Positions 15,709 through 24,941 of a stretch of DNA of 64,000 nt are shown here, one piece after another. The stretch is taken from NCBI GenBank assembly GCA_035502995.1, contig DATJTW010000010.1:3144-67143 (forward strand), written 5' to 3'. The notes under the pieces were generated by a model. The model did not search any database. It was given only the letters and a program-made list of their open reading frames with translations, and was not told the origin of the DNA. Source of the DNA: CADEED01 sp035502995 (lineage in GTDB: Bacteria; Pseudomonadota; Gammaproteobacteria; Steroidobacterales; Steroidobacteraceae). Both the position numbers and the translations under genes were made by a program. Positions within the stretch are counted from its first letter, which is position 1. Each line of letters opens with the position of its first letter.

Positions 15709-17235
15709 TCAGAGGTCGAGCGACAGCTGCGGAGTACTACGCCGGGGCGGGCGGAACAGATGCGTCGGCAGCTCGTAGCGTCGGTCGTCGGAGAAACCGA
15801 GCCGGCGTGTCGCCAGCTGGAAACGCTGCCGGATCAGCTGCGCGACCGGGCCGGTCGCGTGCATGCGGGTCCCGAAATCGGGGTCGTTGTCGCGCTCGCC
15901 GCGCATGGCGCGGACGATCGACATCACGTGCGCGGCGCGGTCGGGGAAGTGTTCCGCGAGCCATTCGCGGAACAGATCTTTCACTTCGTATGGCAATCGT
16001 AAAATTGTGTAGCTGGCGTGTGTCGCGCCGGATTCGCGCGACGCTTCGAGCACGGCTTCGATCTCGTGCTCGGTGAGCACGGGGATGATGGGCGCGACGT
16101 TGACGCCGACGATGACGCCGGCGTCGGCGAGGACGCGCATGGCTTTGAGCTTGGCGGTAGCGGAAGCGGCGCGGGGTTCGAGGATGCGTTTGAGCTCGTT
16201 GTTCAGTGTCGGGATGCTGAACATGACGCGGGCGAGGCCATCCTTGGCGAGATCGGCGAGCAGATCGACGTCGCGTGCGACCAGCGCACCTTTCGTGGTG
16301 ATGGAGACGGGGTGGCGGTGGCGCGCGAGGACTTCGAGGATGGAGCGCGTGACTCGCTGCGTCTTTTCGATGGGTTGATAGGGGTCGGTGTTCGCGCCGA
16401 GCATGAGCGTGGAGCACTTGTAGTTCTTCGCGCCGAGCTCGGACTCGAGTAGTTTGGCGGCGTCGGCCTTGTAGAAGAGCTTCGTTTCGAAGTCGAGGCC
16501 GGGAGAGAGGCCTAGATAGGCGTGACTCGGGCGCGCGTAGCAGTTGTGGCTGATGACGCCATTGGCGATGAAGTCTTCGGTGCCGGTGGTGATGTCGAAG
16601 AGGCGTTGTGGCCCATTCACGGGCTCGATGCCGGTGACGGCGAAACCGGGCTCACTACCGACGATCTTCCCTTCGAGGTCGCGTTCGTTCGTGCCCATCA
16701 ACCGATCGCCGGCGACGAGCGTCGCGCGGTGCGGGCTTTGCGCCGCGGGATCGGCGACGAACTTCCAGCCGCGATCGGTCAGCAGGCGATGCTCGGCGCC
16801 GGCGACGAGCACGACGCCACCGCTCAGCGTGATCCGATATGCCTGTCTGGTGACCTGCCAGTGCGCGAGCACGCGCGTCTTGACGTAGCGGCGCTGCCAG
16901 TCGCTGCGTTCGGTGCCGTAGATGGCGTCGCCGACTTTCAACTGCTCGATGGGTTTGTGGGAGCCGTCGGCCATCAGGACAGCGGTGTCGCCAGACAAGC
17001 AGTAGATGCACGCATGGGCGCAGCCGCGGTACGGGTTGATCGACTGGCCGAAGCCGATGTCGGGGGAATCGTTGCGGCTGATGATCGAGCGCGCGGGCTC
17101 GGGCAGCACGGTGGTGGCGACGTGCTCCGGCGGTTCTTCTTCGAACCAGCCGTCGTGCTCCAACGATTTGGTCAGCGTGTCGAAACGACCCGGAGGGTTC
17201 GACAACGCACCGCGGCCTTTGAGCGCATTCGACAT
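15709..17235 (-). CDS. PA0069-type radical SAM protein interrupted by an in-frame mini-intein
   Basis: A 508-residue precursor. The host protein is a radical SAM enzyme of the PA0069/spore-photoproduct-lyase-like group: N-terminal GRGALSNPPGRF, GQSINPYRGCAHACIYC, then after the insertion CYARPSHAYLGLSPGLDFETKLF, VSITTKGALV and LRLPYEVKDLF. The three cysteines of the Fe-S motif are C72, C76 and, after splicing, C232. Residues C79-N231 form an intein (listed separately), so the spliced enzyme would be 355 residues, close to a normal family length. The substrate of the family is not established. The open frame is continuous with no frameshift. It is encoded downstream of, and in the same direction as, the MFS gene. 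Confidence 0.92.
   Translation of the reverse strand: MSNALKGRGALSNPPGRFDTLTKSLEHDGWFEEEPPEHVATTVLPEPARSIISRNDSPDIGFGQSINPYRGCAHACIYCLSGDTAVLMADGSHKPIEQLKVGDAIYGTERSDWQRRYVKTRVLAHWQVTRQAYRITLSGGVVLVAGAEHRLLTDRGWKFVADPAAQSPHRATLVAGDRLMGTNERDLEGKIVGSEPGFAVTGIEPVNGPQRLFDITTGTEDFIANGVISHNCYARPSHAYLGLSPGLDFETKLFYKADAAKLLESELGAKNYKCSTLMLGANTDPYQPIEKTQRVTRSILEVLARHRHPVSITTKGALVARDVDLLADLAKDGLARVMFSIPTLNNELKRILEPRAASATAKLKAMRVLADAGVIVGVNVAPIIPVLTEHEIEAVLEASRESGATHASYTILRLPYEVKDLFREWLAEHFPDRAAHVMSIVRAMRGERDNDPDFGTRMHATGPVAQLIRQRFQLATRRLGFSDDRRYELPTHLFRPPRRSTPQLSLDL
16543..17001 (-). other. Mini-intein (Hint domain) inside the radical SAM protein
   Basis: Encodes residues 79-231 (153 residues) of the precursor. 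Block A is CLSGDTAVLMADG, starting with the nucleophilic Cys. Block B is AGAEHRLLTDRGWKF, with His149 kept but the usual Thr of TxxH replaced (GAEH). The C-terminal block is RLFDITTGTEDFIANGVISHN, with the penultimate His, terminal Asn and a +1 Cys (C232). There is no homing endonuclease domain, so the element cannot move by itself. Insertion splits the CxxxCxxC cluster motif exactly before its third cysteine, so the active site forms only after splicing. Confidence 0.92.
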
Positions 17236-17350
17236 GCGCGGACTGTATTTATGTACAGACCGCGCGTAAATCCAGTACGAGAGGGGCGGCTCTACTGGAT
17301 GAGTCGAGGTTCGGCACCAAACGGCGGTTTGGGGCCAATCCCCAATCTTG

Positions 17351-18583
17351 CTAGTGCACGGCCTCGGGGAAGCGGTCGAGCTTCCGCAGCTGCGGGAACA
17401 GGCCGAGATAGCTGCCGACCACGGCCAGCGTGCACACGCCGCCCCACACCATCGACGGCACGATGCCCATCCAGCTCGCCTGCATGCCGGCGCGGAACGC
17501 GCCGAGCTCGTTCGACGCGCCGATGAACATCGAATTCACCGCGCTCACGCGGCCGCGGATCGCATCGGGCGTCTCGAGCTGCACGAGCATGCCACGCACG
17601 AAGACGCTGACCATGTCGCCGGCGCCGGCGATCACGAGCACGGCCATCGACAGATAGAGGCTGGTCGACAGCCCCACCGTGATCATGCACACGCCAAAAA
17701 TTGCGACGCCGCCGAACATCCACGTACCGGCGTGCTTCTGGATCGGCCGCACGCCGAGCCACGCCGCGACGATCGCCGCACCGACGCCCGGCGCCGCGCG
17801 CATCAACCCGAGCCCCACGCTGTCGACGTGCAGGATCTCGTCCGCGTACGCCGGCAGCAACGCGACCACGCCGCCGAACAACACGGCGAAGAGATCGAGC
17901 GAGATCGCGCCGAGCACCGGCTTCTTCTGCCAGACGAACACGAAGCCGCCGAGGAAATCGCGCCACTGCCACTCGGCGCTGGACTTCGCGCGCACCGGCC
18001 GCACGCCGAACATCATGAACATCGCGACGATGAGCAGTACCACGGCGATGCCATAGGACCAGTCGATGCCGGCGATCAGCGTGAGGCCCGCGACGGCCGG
18101 GCCGGTGATCGTCGCGATCGTGAACATCAGGGTGTTCATCGAGATCGCACCCGACAGCAATTCCTTCGGCACGAGGTTCGGCACCATCGCCTGCCCGGCC
18201 GGCGCCCAGAAGCTGCGGCCGACGCCTAACAAGGCGGCGATCAGGAACAGGGCGAAGACCTCGGAGCGTCCGGTGAGCGTGAACACCAGCAGCGACGCCG
18301 CGGCGATCAGCTCGAGCCCGTACGCCAGCCCGATGATCAGGCGGCGGTCGAAGCGATCGGCAATCTGCCCGCCCGGCAGCAGCAACACGACGAACGGCAG
18401 GAACTGCGCGAGGCCGATGTAGCCGAGATAGGCCTTGTTGTGCGTGAGCTGCCAGACCTGGTAGCCGAGCACCACGTCGATCATCTGCCAGGCCAGCGTG
18501 GCCGCGAAGCGCCCGTACGCGTAACGCGCAAAGTCGGGGTGGCTCAGAGCCTGTCGGCCAGGCGATCGGGACGTGCTGTTCAA
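17351..18583 (-). CDS. MFS transporter, MFS_3 (EntS-like) type
   Basis: A 410-residue protein with about twelve hydrophobic helices. It carries the loop 2-3 motif GGQIADRFDRRLI (MFS motif A) and a second-half counterpart near DAIRGRVSAVNSMFIG, typical of the MFS_3 group that includes enterobactin exporter EntS and other drug/siderophore exporters. Substrate unknown. The start appears to be TTG at 18583 because no ATG or GTG is available before the first helix; this is unusual and not certain. It is divergent from the DUF885 lipoprotein gene across a 68-base gap and followed by the radical SAM gene. Confidence 0.85.
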   Translation of the reverse strand: MNSTSRSPGRQALSHPDFARYAYGRFAATLAWQMIDVVLGYQVWQLTHNKAYLGYIGLAQFLPFVVLLLPGGQIADRFDRRLIIGLAYGLELIAAASLLVFTLTGRSEVFALFLIAALLGVGRSFWAPAGQAMVPNLVPKELLSGAISMNTLMFTIATITGPAVAGLTLIAGIDWSYGIAVVLLIVAMFMMFGVRPVRAKSSAEWQWRDFLGGFVFVWQKKPVLGAISLDLFAVLFGGVVALLPAYADEILHVDSVGLGLMRAAPGVGAAIVAAWLGVRPIQKHAGTWMFGGVAIFGVCMITVGLSTSLYLSMAVLVIAGAGDMVSVFVRGMLVQLETPDAIRGRVSAVNSMFIGASNELGAFRAGMQASWMGIVPSMVWGGVCTLAVVGSYLGLFPQLRKLDRFPEAVH

Positions 18584-18651
18584 GTTCGGGCGGGGTGTTG
18601 GGGGAGGCGCACTTTAACTGGTAACGTCGCGCTCCGCCGGAGGTTAGTGCC

Positions 18652-20448
18652 ATGAAGAGCAATCTCGCCGTCGTTTCCACGCTCCTGCTGCTATGCGCCT
18701 GCACGCCGGCACCGCCGGTCGCGCCGCCGCCACCGCCGCCCGCGCCACCGCCGCCGTCCGCCGACCAGCAGTTCGAGGCGCTGGCCGCGCGTTACCTGCG
18801 GGAAGCCCCGGAGCAGTCGCCGGTCAACGCCACCGGGCTCGGCGATCACCGCTTCGACGCGCGTCTCGACGACGTCGGCGCCGCCGGCTGGCAATCGCGC
18901 ATCGTGTTCACGGAGCTCTATCTATCCGCGCTGGCGCCGATCGACCGTTCGAAGCTGTCGCGCGCGAACCAGGTGGATGCGCTGCTGTTGCAGCACGATC
19001 TCGAGTCCGATCGCTGGCGCCTGACGACGCTCGAGGACTGGAAGTGGAACCCGCTGGTCTACACGCGCATCGCCGGCGAGGGTCTGAACAACCTCGTCGC
19101 GCGCGACTTCGCGCCGCTGCCGGAACGACTGAAGAACGCCGCCGGCCGTCTCGACGAGCTGCCGCGGCTGCTCGCGCAGGAACGCGAGGTGCTCGAGCCG
19201 GCACGCGTGCCGAAGATCCACGCCGAAACCGCCGCGCGCCAGAACTCCGGCCTGCTGTCGATCCTCGACGAGATCGCGAGACAAGGCTCGTCGCTGCCGG
19301 CCGAGGACCTGGAGAAGCTGAAGACCTCGCTGGCGAAGGCGCGCAGCGCGATCAACCAGCACCAGATCTGGCTCGAGAAGCGGCTGCTGCCGGAGGCGAA
19401 GGGCGACTTCCGTCTCGGCGCCGCGCTCTACGAACAGAAGCTCGCGTTCGCGTTGTTCTCGCCGCTGTCGCGCCAGGAGATCCGCGCTCAGGCGGAATCC
19501 GAGCTCGCGAAGACGCATGCGCAGATGTACGAGATCGCGCGGCAGGTGCTGAAGAACCACAGGGGCGCGCCCAAACTACCCGAGAAACCCTCGCCCGACG
19601 AACAGCGCCGCGGCATCCGCGCCGCGCTCGAGCTCGCCTACGCCGAACGGCCGAAGCGCGACGCCGTGCTCGACGCCGCGCGTCACGCGCTGGTCGCGAC
19701 GACGAAGTTCGTGCGCGAGAAGAACATCGTGACCGTGCCGGACGAGCCGCTCGAGATCATCGAGATGCCCGAGTTCCAGCAGGGTGTCGCGCTGGCGTAC
19801 TGCGATTCGCCGGGCCCGCTCGACAAGGGGCAGAAGACGTTCTACGCCGTCTCGCCGATTCCGAAGAGCTGGTCGAAGGCGCAGACGAATTCGTTCCTGC
19901 GCGAATACAACGACCGCTCGATCCAGAACCTGACGATCCACGAGGCCATGCCGGGCCACTATCTGCAGCTCGCGCATGCGAACCGTTACCCGTCACCGCT
20001 GCGCGCGGTGCTCGCCTCCGGGCCGTTCATCGAGGGCTGGGCGGTGTACACGGAGCGCGTGATGGCCGACCAGGGTTATCTCGACGGCGATCCGCTGATG
20101 AAGCTGATCCAGCTCAAGTGGTACGTGCGCTCGATCGCGAACGCGCTGCTCGACCAGGCCGTGCACGTCGACGGCATGACGCAGGCGGCGGCGCTGAAAT
20201 TCCTGAAGGACGACGCATTCCAGGAGGAACGCGAGGCCGCGGGCAAGTGGGTGCGCGCGCAGCTGACGTCGGCGCAACTGCCGGTGTATTTCGTCGGCGC
20301 GCGCGAACACATGGCGCTGCGCGCCGAGGCGGAGCAGAAGCTGGGTGCGGCGTTCGACCTGAAGGCGTATCACGACAAGGTGCTGTCGTACGGCTCGCCG
20401 CCCGTGCGTTTCGCGCGCGAGCTGATGTTCGATCTGCCGATCGGGTGA
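18652..20448 (+). CDS. DUF885 family lipoprotein (metallopeptidase-like)
   Basis: A 598-residue protein with a lipoprotein signal (VVSTLLLLCAC) followed by a Pro-rich linker of some 20 residues. The DUF885 body carries the zinc-site motif IHEAMPGHYLQLAH (HExxxGH), plus GPFIEGWAVYTERVM further on, which in related folds supplies the third ligand (Glu). The family resembles M3/M32-type gluzincins and is predicted to be a peptidase anchored in the envelope. A GGAGG ribosome site precedes the ATG. Length is usual for the family. No operon partner: the next gene is convergent. Confidence 0.87.
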   Translation: MKSNLAVVSTLLLLCACTPAPPVAPPPPPPAPPPPSADQQFEALAARYLREAPEQSPVNATGLGDHRFDARLDDVGAAGWQSRIVFTELYLSALAPIDRSKLSRANQVDALLLQHDLESDRWRLTTLEDWKWNPLVYTRIAGEGLNNLVARDFAPLPERLKNAAGRLDELPRLLAQEREVLEPARVPKIHAETAARQNSGLLSILDEIARQGSSLPAEDLEKLKTSLAKARSAINQHQIWLEKRLLPEAKGDFRLGAALYEQKLAFALFSPLSRQEIRAQAESELAKTHAQMYEIARQVLKNHRGAPKLPEKPSPDEQRRGIRAALELAYAERPKRDAVLDAARHALVATTKFVREKNIVTVPDEPLEIIEMPEFQQGVALAYCDSPGPLDKGQKTFYAVSPIPKSWSKAQTNSFLREYNDRSIQNLTIHEAMPGHYLQLAHANRYPSPLRAVLASGPFIEGWAVYTERVMADQGYLDGDPLMKLIQLKWYVRSIANALLDQAVHVDGMTQAAALKFLKDDAFQEEREAAGKWVRAQLTSAQLPVYFVGAREHMALRAEAEQKLGAAFDLKAYHDKVLSYGSPPVRFARELMFDLPIG

Positions 20449-20461
20449 TCGGGGCGGGTAG

Positions 20462-20761
20462 TTAGGGCGCTTCGGGCGGCTTCGCGGGCCGACCCGCCGC
20501 GCTGCGCGCCATGCCCTGCGCGCGGTCCTTGATCTTCTTGAGCCACGACCGCGCCCAGGCGAATTCGAGGCTCAGGATGCCGAGGCCGACCGGGATCACG
20601 ACGAAGGCCGGGCCGGGCAGCACGATCATCAACACGCCCACGACCAGCACCGAGCCACCGACGATGCCGATGGCGATGCGCTTGGCGATCTTGTAGGTGC
20701 GGAAGAGCGGGTGACTTTCGTCGAACACCAACAGGGACCTGATGACGGAAGCCGGCGGCAT
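20462..20761 (-). CDS. Small PGPGW/TIGR02611-type membrane protein
   Basis: A 99-residue protein with two hydrophobic helices: IAIGIVGGSVLVVGVLMIVLPGPAFVVIPVGLGILSLEFAWA. It has the LPGPAFVVIP turn typical of putative transmembrane proteins of the PGPGW group, followed by a basic amphipathic segment (RSWLKKIKDRAQ). Function unknown. It is convergent with the DUF885 gene (13-base gap) and lies 54 bases downstream of the ilvA start-distal end, so its own promoter may lie in ilvA or it may be read through from ilvA. Confidence 0.78.
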   Translation of the reverse strand: MPPASVIRSLLVFDESHPLFRTYKIAKRIAIGIVGGSVLVVGVLMIVLPGPAFVVIPVGLGILSLEFAWARSWLKKIKDRAQGMARSAAGRPAKPPEAP

Positions 20762-20815
20762 TCTACACAGACCGCCGCGGGCGGCCCGTGTTCCCCAGCC
20801 GGGGCTCGTTCCGTC

Positions 20816-22336
20816 TCAGGATCCCAGGAAGATCCGGTAGACCGGATTGTTAGTCTCGTCGCTGTAGGAAAAGTGCAGGACGTTGAGGTGATCGAGGAAG
20901 TCCGTCATGTCAGCGGGCGGGACGTCGATGCCCGCGAGCACGCGGCCGTAGTCGGAGCCGTGATTCCGGTAGTGGAACAGAGTGATATTCCAGCGCGTTC
21001 CCACGGCCTGCAGGAAGTTGAGAAGCGCGCCTTTCCGTTCCGGGAACTCGAAGCGGAACAGTCGCTCGTTGGCGACCGACCCGTTCACGTGGCCGCCGAC
21101 CATGTAGCGGACGTGCAGCTTCGCGATCTCGTTGTCGGTCATGTCGGTGACGCCGTAACCGGCGGCCTTCAGTGACGCGACGACTTCATCGCGCTCTTCC
21201 TTGCCGCGCGACAGCCCGAAGCCGACGAAGATCTGCGCGCGCTCCTTCCTGCCGTAGCGGTAGTTGAACTCCGTCACCGCGCGCGAGCCGAGCAGCTCGC
21301 AGAAACGCAGGAAGCTGCCGGGCTGCTCGGGGATCTCCACGGCCAGCAGCGCCTCGCGCGCCTGGCCCACGTCCGACCGCTCGGCGACGTAGCGCAACTG
21401 GTCGAAATTCATGTTCGCGCCGCTGTTGACGGCGACGATGCGCTTGTCCTTCCAGTGGTTCAGCGCGCAGTACTTCTTGATGCCGGCCACCGCCAACGCA
21501 CCGGCGCCTTCGACGATGGAGCGCGTGTCCTCGAAGATGTCCTGGATGCCGGCGCAGATCTCGTCCGTGTCGACCAGCACGACTTCGTCGACGTGCTCGC
21601 GGCACAGCCGGAACGTCTCCTCGCCCACCTTCTTCACCGCGACGCCGTCCGCGAAGATGCCGACGTGATCGAGCACGACGCGTTTCTTCGCGCGCAGCGA
21701 CTCGAACATCGCCGCCGCGTCCACCGGCTCGACGCCGATGATCTTGATCTTGGGATTCAGGAACTTCGCGTAGATCGCGATGCCGGCGATCAGGCCGCCG
21801 CCGCCGACCGGCACGAAGATCGCATCCACGTCGCCGCGCGATTGCCGCAGGATCTCGACGGCGATGGTGCCCTGCCCCGCGATGACGTCCGGATCGTCGA
21901 ACGGATGCACGAACGCGAGATTGCGCTCGCGCACGATGGTCTGCGCGTGTTCGAACGCGGCGTCGTAGCCGTCACCGTGCAGCACCACCTCGCCGCCGAG
22001 CGCGCGCACCGCGTTTACCTTGATGGACGGCGTGGTCTGCGGCATCACGATGGTCGCCGGGATGCCGCGCCGTTGCGCGGCCAGCGCCACGCCCTGTGCG
22101 TGGTTGCCGGCCGAGGCGCAGATGACGCCGCGTTTGGCGACCGAGTCCGAGAGATGCGCGATCTTGTTGTACGCGCCGCGCAGCTTGAACGAGAAGACCG
22201 GCTGCAGGTCCTCGCGCTTGAAGAGCACGTGGTTGCCGACGCGTCGGGACAGGCGCGGCGCCGCCTCGAGCGGCGATTCCATCGCGACGTCGTAGACGCG
22301 GGCCTTGAGGATTCTCTCGATGTAGTTGTCGGTCAT
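20816..22336 (-). CDS. ilvA: Threonine ammonia-lyase, biosynthetic
   Basis: A 506-residue PLP enzyme converting threonine to 2-oxobutanoate, the first step of isoleucine synthesis. The N-terminal catalytic domain shows the PLP lysine motif FSFKLRGAYN (K51), SAGNHAQGVAL and the phosphate-binding GGGGLIAG. The C-terminal part (from about residue 325) has two ACT-like repeats (LLAVEIPEQPGSFLRFCELLG and LFRFEFPERKGALLNFLQAVG), as in feedback-inhibited IlvA. Full length for the family. Upstream, 24 bases away and in the same direction, lies a coiled-coil FHA gene; whether they share a transcript is unknown. Confidence 0.97.
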   Translation of the reverse strand: MTDNYIERILKARVYDVAMESPLEAAPRLSRRVGNHVLFKREDLQPVFSFKLRGAYNKIAHLSDSVAKRGVICASAGNHAQGVALAAQRRGIPATIVMPQTTPSIKVNAVRALGGEVVLHGDGYDAAFEHAQTIVRERNLAFVHPFDDPDVIAGQGTIAVEILRQSRGDVDAIFVPVGGGGLIAGIAIYAKFLNPKIKIIGVEPVDAAAMFESLRAKKRVVLDHVGIFADGVAVKKVGEETFRLCREHVDEVVLVDTDEICAGIQDIFEDTRSIVEGAGALAVAGIKKYCALNHWKDKRIVAVNSGANMNFDQLRYVAERSDVGQAREALLAVEIPEQPGSFLRFCELLGSRAVTEFNYRYGRKERAQIFVGFGLSRGKEERDEVVASLKAAGYGVTDMTDNEIAKLHVRYMVGGHVNGSVANERLFRFEFPERKGALLNFLQAVGTRWNITLFHYRNHGSDYGRVLAGIDVPPADMTDFLDHLNVLHFSYSDETNNPVYRIFLGS

Positions 22337-22360
22337 GGCGGACCGACAGTCTAACGGGAG

Positions 22361-24010
22361 TCAGTCGCGGACGGTGTACCGATAGTTCGTGCGGCCGACG
22401 GTCACGCGGTCGCCATCCTTCAGCACCTGCCGGGACACGCGTTTGCCGTTCACGAACACGCCGTTGGTCGAGTTCAGGTCCTCGATCGAGGTATGCACGG
22501 GACCGGCCAGCAGCACGCAGTGGTAGCGGCTGACGTGTTTGGTGTCGAGGACCAGCTCGTTGTCGTTGCCGCGGCCGATGCGCGTGCGGCGGCCGAGCAC
22601 GTGGACGAAATCGGTGTTGCCGTCGGTGCGGATCAGCACGCGCGCCGGGCCTTCGAGCGCGATCTCCTCGCCGGTCTGCGCGGTGGACGCCGCGGGCGAG
22701 CCCGTGGCGGTGTCCAGCGTGGCGGCGAACTTCTTCTCGAGATCGGTCTCGAGCTGCTGGATGCGGCTGTCACGCTGCAGGATCGAGCGCTGGCTCTCGG
22801 CGATGACCGCGCGCCATTCCTCGACGGTGACGCTGGCCTCCTCGAGCTTGCCCGATTTGTCGCGGACGTCGTTCTCGAGATTCCGGATGCTCTCCTCGGC
22901 GACCACGAGGTCGTCGGACTTCTCGGTGAGCTGCGACTGCGCGGACTTCAGCTCGACCGTGAGCCGGCGGATCTGTTCGTCGCGCGCGTCGATGTCGCGG
23001 CGCAGGTCGGGGATGTTCGGATCGATCTTCGCCAGCGCGTCCGAGAGGCGCGCGGAGAGCTCGCGCTCGCGGTTCGAACGCGCCTGCAGGTCGGCTTCGA
23101 TGATGGCGATCTGCGAATCGCGGCGCGCGATCGAGGCGCGCAGGTTTACGATTTCGGCGTCGAGCGTTTCGCCGCGGCGCACGCTCGTGCCCAGCAGCCC
23201 GATCTTCTCGTCGATGACCTGCGACTGGCGGGCGATCTCGGCCTCGAGTTGCTTGATTCGGTCGGCGCGGCGGAACAGCTCGTCCTGCAGCTCCGTCTCG
23301 TCGGTGCGCTGCACGCCGAGGCGCGCGGTGAACGTCTGCAGCTTCTCGAGATCCAGGCCTAACTGCTCGCGCAGCTGCGCGGTCTCCGCCTGCGCGCGGG
23401 CGACGGCGGCCGTGCGCTCGACGTCGGCGATGCGCGCGCGTTCGTTCAGCTCCTCGATGCGGCGCTCGGCGGCGGCCAGCGAGTTGCGCAGCTCCTCGAT
23501 CATCGGCGGCGACGGCGGCACGACGAACGACCCGGTGGTCGAAACGCGCGGCGCCGGCGGCGCGGCCGCGGCGGGCGTGACGGGCGCAGGCACCGGCGCA
23601 GAAACCGGCGCGACGGCTGCCGGCGCGATCGCCGCGGGCACGGCAACGGCCGGCTGCACGGCCACCGGCGCCGACTTCGCCACGGGCGGCTTCGCCGCCG
23701 CGGGTTTCGCCGTCACGCGGGCGACCTTGTCCGTCTTCCGGAACGGCGGCAGCGACGGCATTTCCATCGTGACGCTGCTCTCGAGGCGATGCGGGAATTC
23801 GGCCGTCATCTCGAGATCGGGCACCGGCCTGGCGTCGGCCAGCGGTTTGGATTCGACGACGGCCGCCGCGGCGGGCAGCACCCACGTGTCCGTATGCGCG
23901 CCCGGTTCGTTGAGCGTCGTTTCGTAGGCCGTGATGTCGAGGATCGGCAGCTCGGCCGTCGCCTCGTTGTCGACTTCCGGTGGATTCGTGCTCGGATTGA
24001 CGGGTGGCAT
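22361..24010 (-). CDS. Coiled-coil protein with C-terminal FHA domain
   Basis: A 549-residue protein without signal or membrane helix. Residues 1-180 are acidic then Ala/Pro/Val-rich and disordered-looking. Residues about 185-440 form a long coiled coil (LAAAERRIEELNERARIADVERTAAVARAQAETAQLREQL split over many heptads). Residues about 455-549 are a classical FHA domain with RTRIGRGNDNELVLD, HVSRYHC and LNSTNGVFVNG, so phosphothreonine binding is likely. It may be a partner of the Ser/Thr kinase encoded about 10 kb away, but nothing in the sequence links them directly. Confidence 0.85.
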   Translation of the reverse strand: MPPVNPSTNPPEVDNEATAELPILDITAYETTLNEPGAHTDTWVLPAAAAVVESKPLADARPVPDLEMTAEFPHRLESSVTMEMPSLPPFRKTDKVARVTAKPAAAKPPVAKSAPVAVQPAVAVPAAIAPAAVAPVSAPVPAPVTPAAAAPPAPRVSTTGSFVVPPSPPMIEELRNSLAAAERRIEELNERARIADVERTAAVARAQAETAQLREQLGLDLEKLQTFTARLGVQRTDETELQDELFRRADRIKQLEAEIARQSQVIDEKIGLLGTSVRRGETLDAEIVNLRASIARRDSQIAIIEADLQARSNRERELSARLSDALAKIDPNIPDLRRDIDARDEQIRRLTVELKSAQSQLTEKSDDLVVAEESIRNLENDVRDKSGKLEEASVTVEEWRAVIAESQRSILQRDSRIQQLETDLEKKFAATLDTATGSPAASTAQTGEEIALEGPARVLIRTDGNTDFVHVLGRRTRIGRGNDNELVLDTKHVSRYHCVLLAGPVHTSIEDLNSTNGVFVNGKRVSRQVLKDGDRVTVGRTNYRYTVRD

Positions 24011-24206
24011 CGCGGGAAATCCCCGAAGAATTCTCGTTTGCGCCGGATTCTAGACCCCGCCCGTGACCGGTTGGCTGAGGACTTTTCGTCCTCCGGTCGA
24101 AAGGCGAATGCGCTTCTCACTTTGGTCAAATGGCGCGGCCGGCGGCGTAGGAAGGTGCCCACCGGGCGGCCCCATGCGGCGGGTCGCTGGGTTATCGTTA
24201 GGTCCA

Positions 24207-24914
24207 ATGAGCCCCGAGACCCTGTCGCCCCGCCTGCGCCGCGCGTACTTCGAGTGCCGCTACGGCCAGCTCCACGTGCACAACGCCATCCCGGCCGGCG
24301 GCGGTTTCGACGAGCAGACCACGCTGATCTGCCTGCATTCCAGCAGCTCGACCGGCCGCAGTTTCCTCGAGCTGTCGCGGCAGCTCGGCAATACGCGTTC
24401 GGTGTACAGCCCCGACACGCCGGGTTGCGGCGAATCCGACGGGCCGCCGAAGGCGCTGAACATCGCCGGGTATGCCGAGGCGATCGGCGACTTCCTCGAC
24501 TCGATGCGCTTCCGCCAGGTCGACTTGTTAGGCGTGCACTCGGGCGCGGCGCTGGCCGCCGAGCTCGCGATCGCGCGGCCGAAGGTCGTGCGCAAGGTCG
24601 TGATGATCGGCGCGCCGGTGCTCGACGAGACCGAGCGCAAGACGTATCGCGACCTGTCGCCGCCCGAAGGACTGCCGCAGGGCGCGCTGTGGGCGCGCGC
24701 GGCCGTGATCGACTGGAAAGCGGAGCAGCGGCTGCCGCTGTTGAAACAGGCGTTGCTGGTGCTGCGGCCGAAGGACAACTTCTACGAGGCCGGCGGTCGC
24801 GTGACGAAGTACCTCACGGCCGCGAAGGTGATCGACATGCCGGACCAGGACAAGCGCCTGCTGGAGAACAACGCGGCGCTGGTGGCGAAACACGTCGCGC
24901 CGTTCCTCGCGTAA
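24207..24914 (+). CDS. Alpha/beta hydrolase with atypical nucleophile elbow
   Basis: A 235-residue alpha/beta-hydrolase fold: an oxyanion-side strand LICLHSSSSTGRSF, then SPDTPGCGESDGPP, the elbow LLGVHSGAALAAELA and a late segment DMPDQDKRLLENN. At the elbow the canonical GxSxG reads GVHSG, which puts His at the nucleophile position unless Ser one residue later serves. The usual late catalytic His is also not obvious. The ATG at 24207 gives a compact N-terminus; the in-frame upstream ATG at 24063 would add Arg/Pro-rich residues of no hydrolase character. Activity is therefore uncertain. Confidence 0.75.
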   Translation: MSPETLSPRLRRAYFECRYGQLHVHNAIPAGGGFDEQTTLICLHSSSSTGRSFLELSRQLGNTRSVYSPDTPGCGESDGPPKALNIAGYAEAIGDFLDSMRFRQVDLLGVHSGAALAAELAIARPKVVRKVVMIGAPVLDETERKTYRDLSPPEGLPQGALWARAAVIDWKAEQRLPLLKQALLVLRPKDNFYEAGGRVTKYLTAAKVIDMPDQDKRLLENNAALVAKHVAPFLA

Positions 24915-24941
24915 CCGGGTCTCGCGTCGAAGAGACGCCCG

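Noticed and set aside
22361..24010. FHA protein as an eleventh member of the kinase cluster
   Set aside because: It lies 7 kb away from the cluster next to ilvA with unrelated genes between; only the shared FHA domain suggests a link.
24063..24206. N-terminal extension of the alpha/beta hydrolase
   Set aside because: Residues are Arg/Pro-rich without fold character; 24207 starts a normal hydrolase domain.
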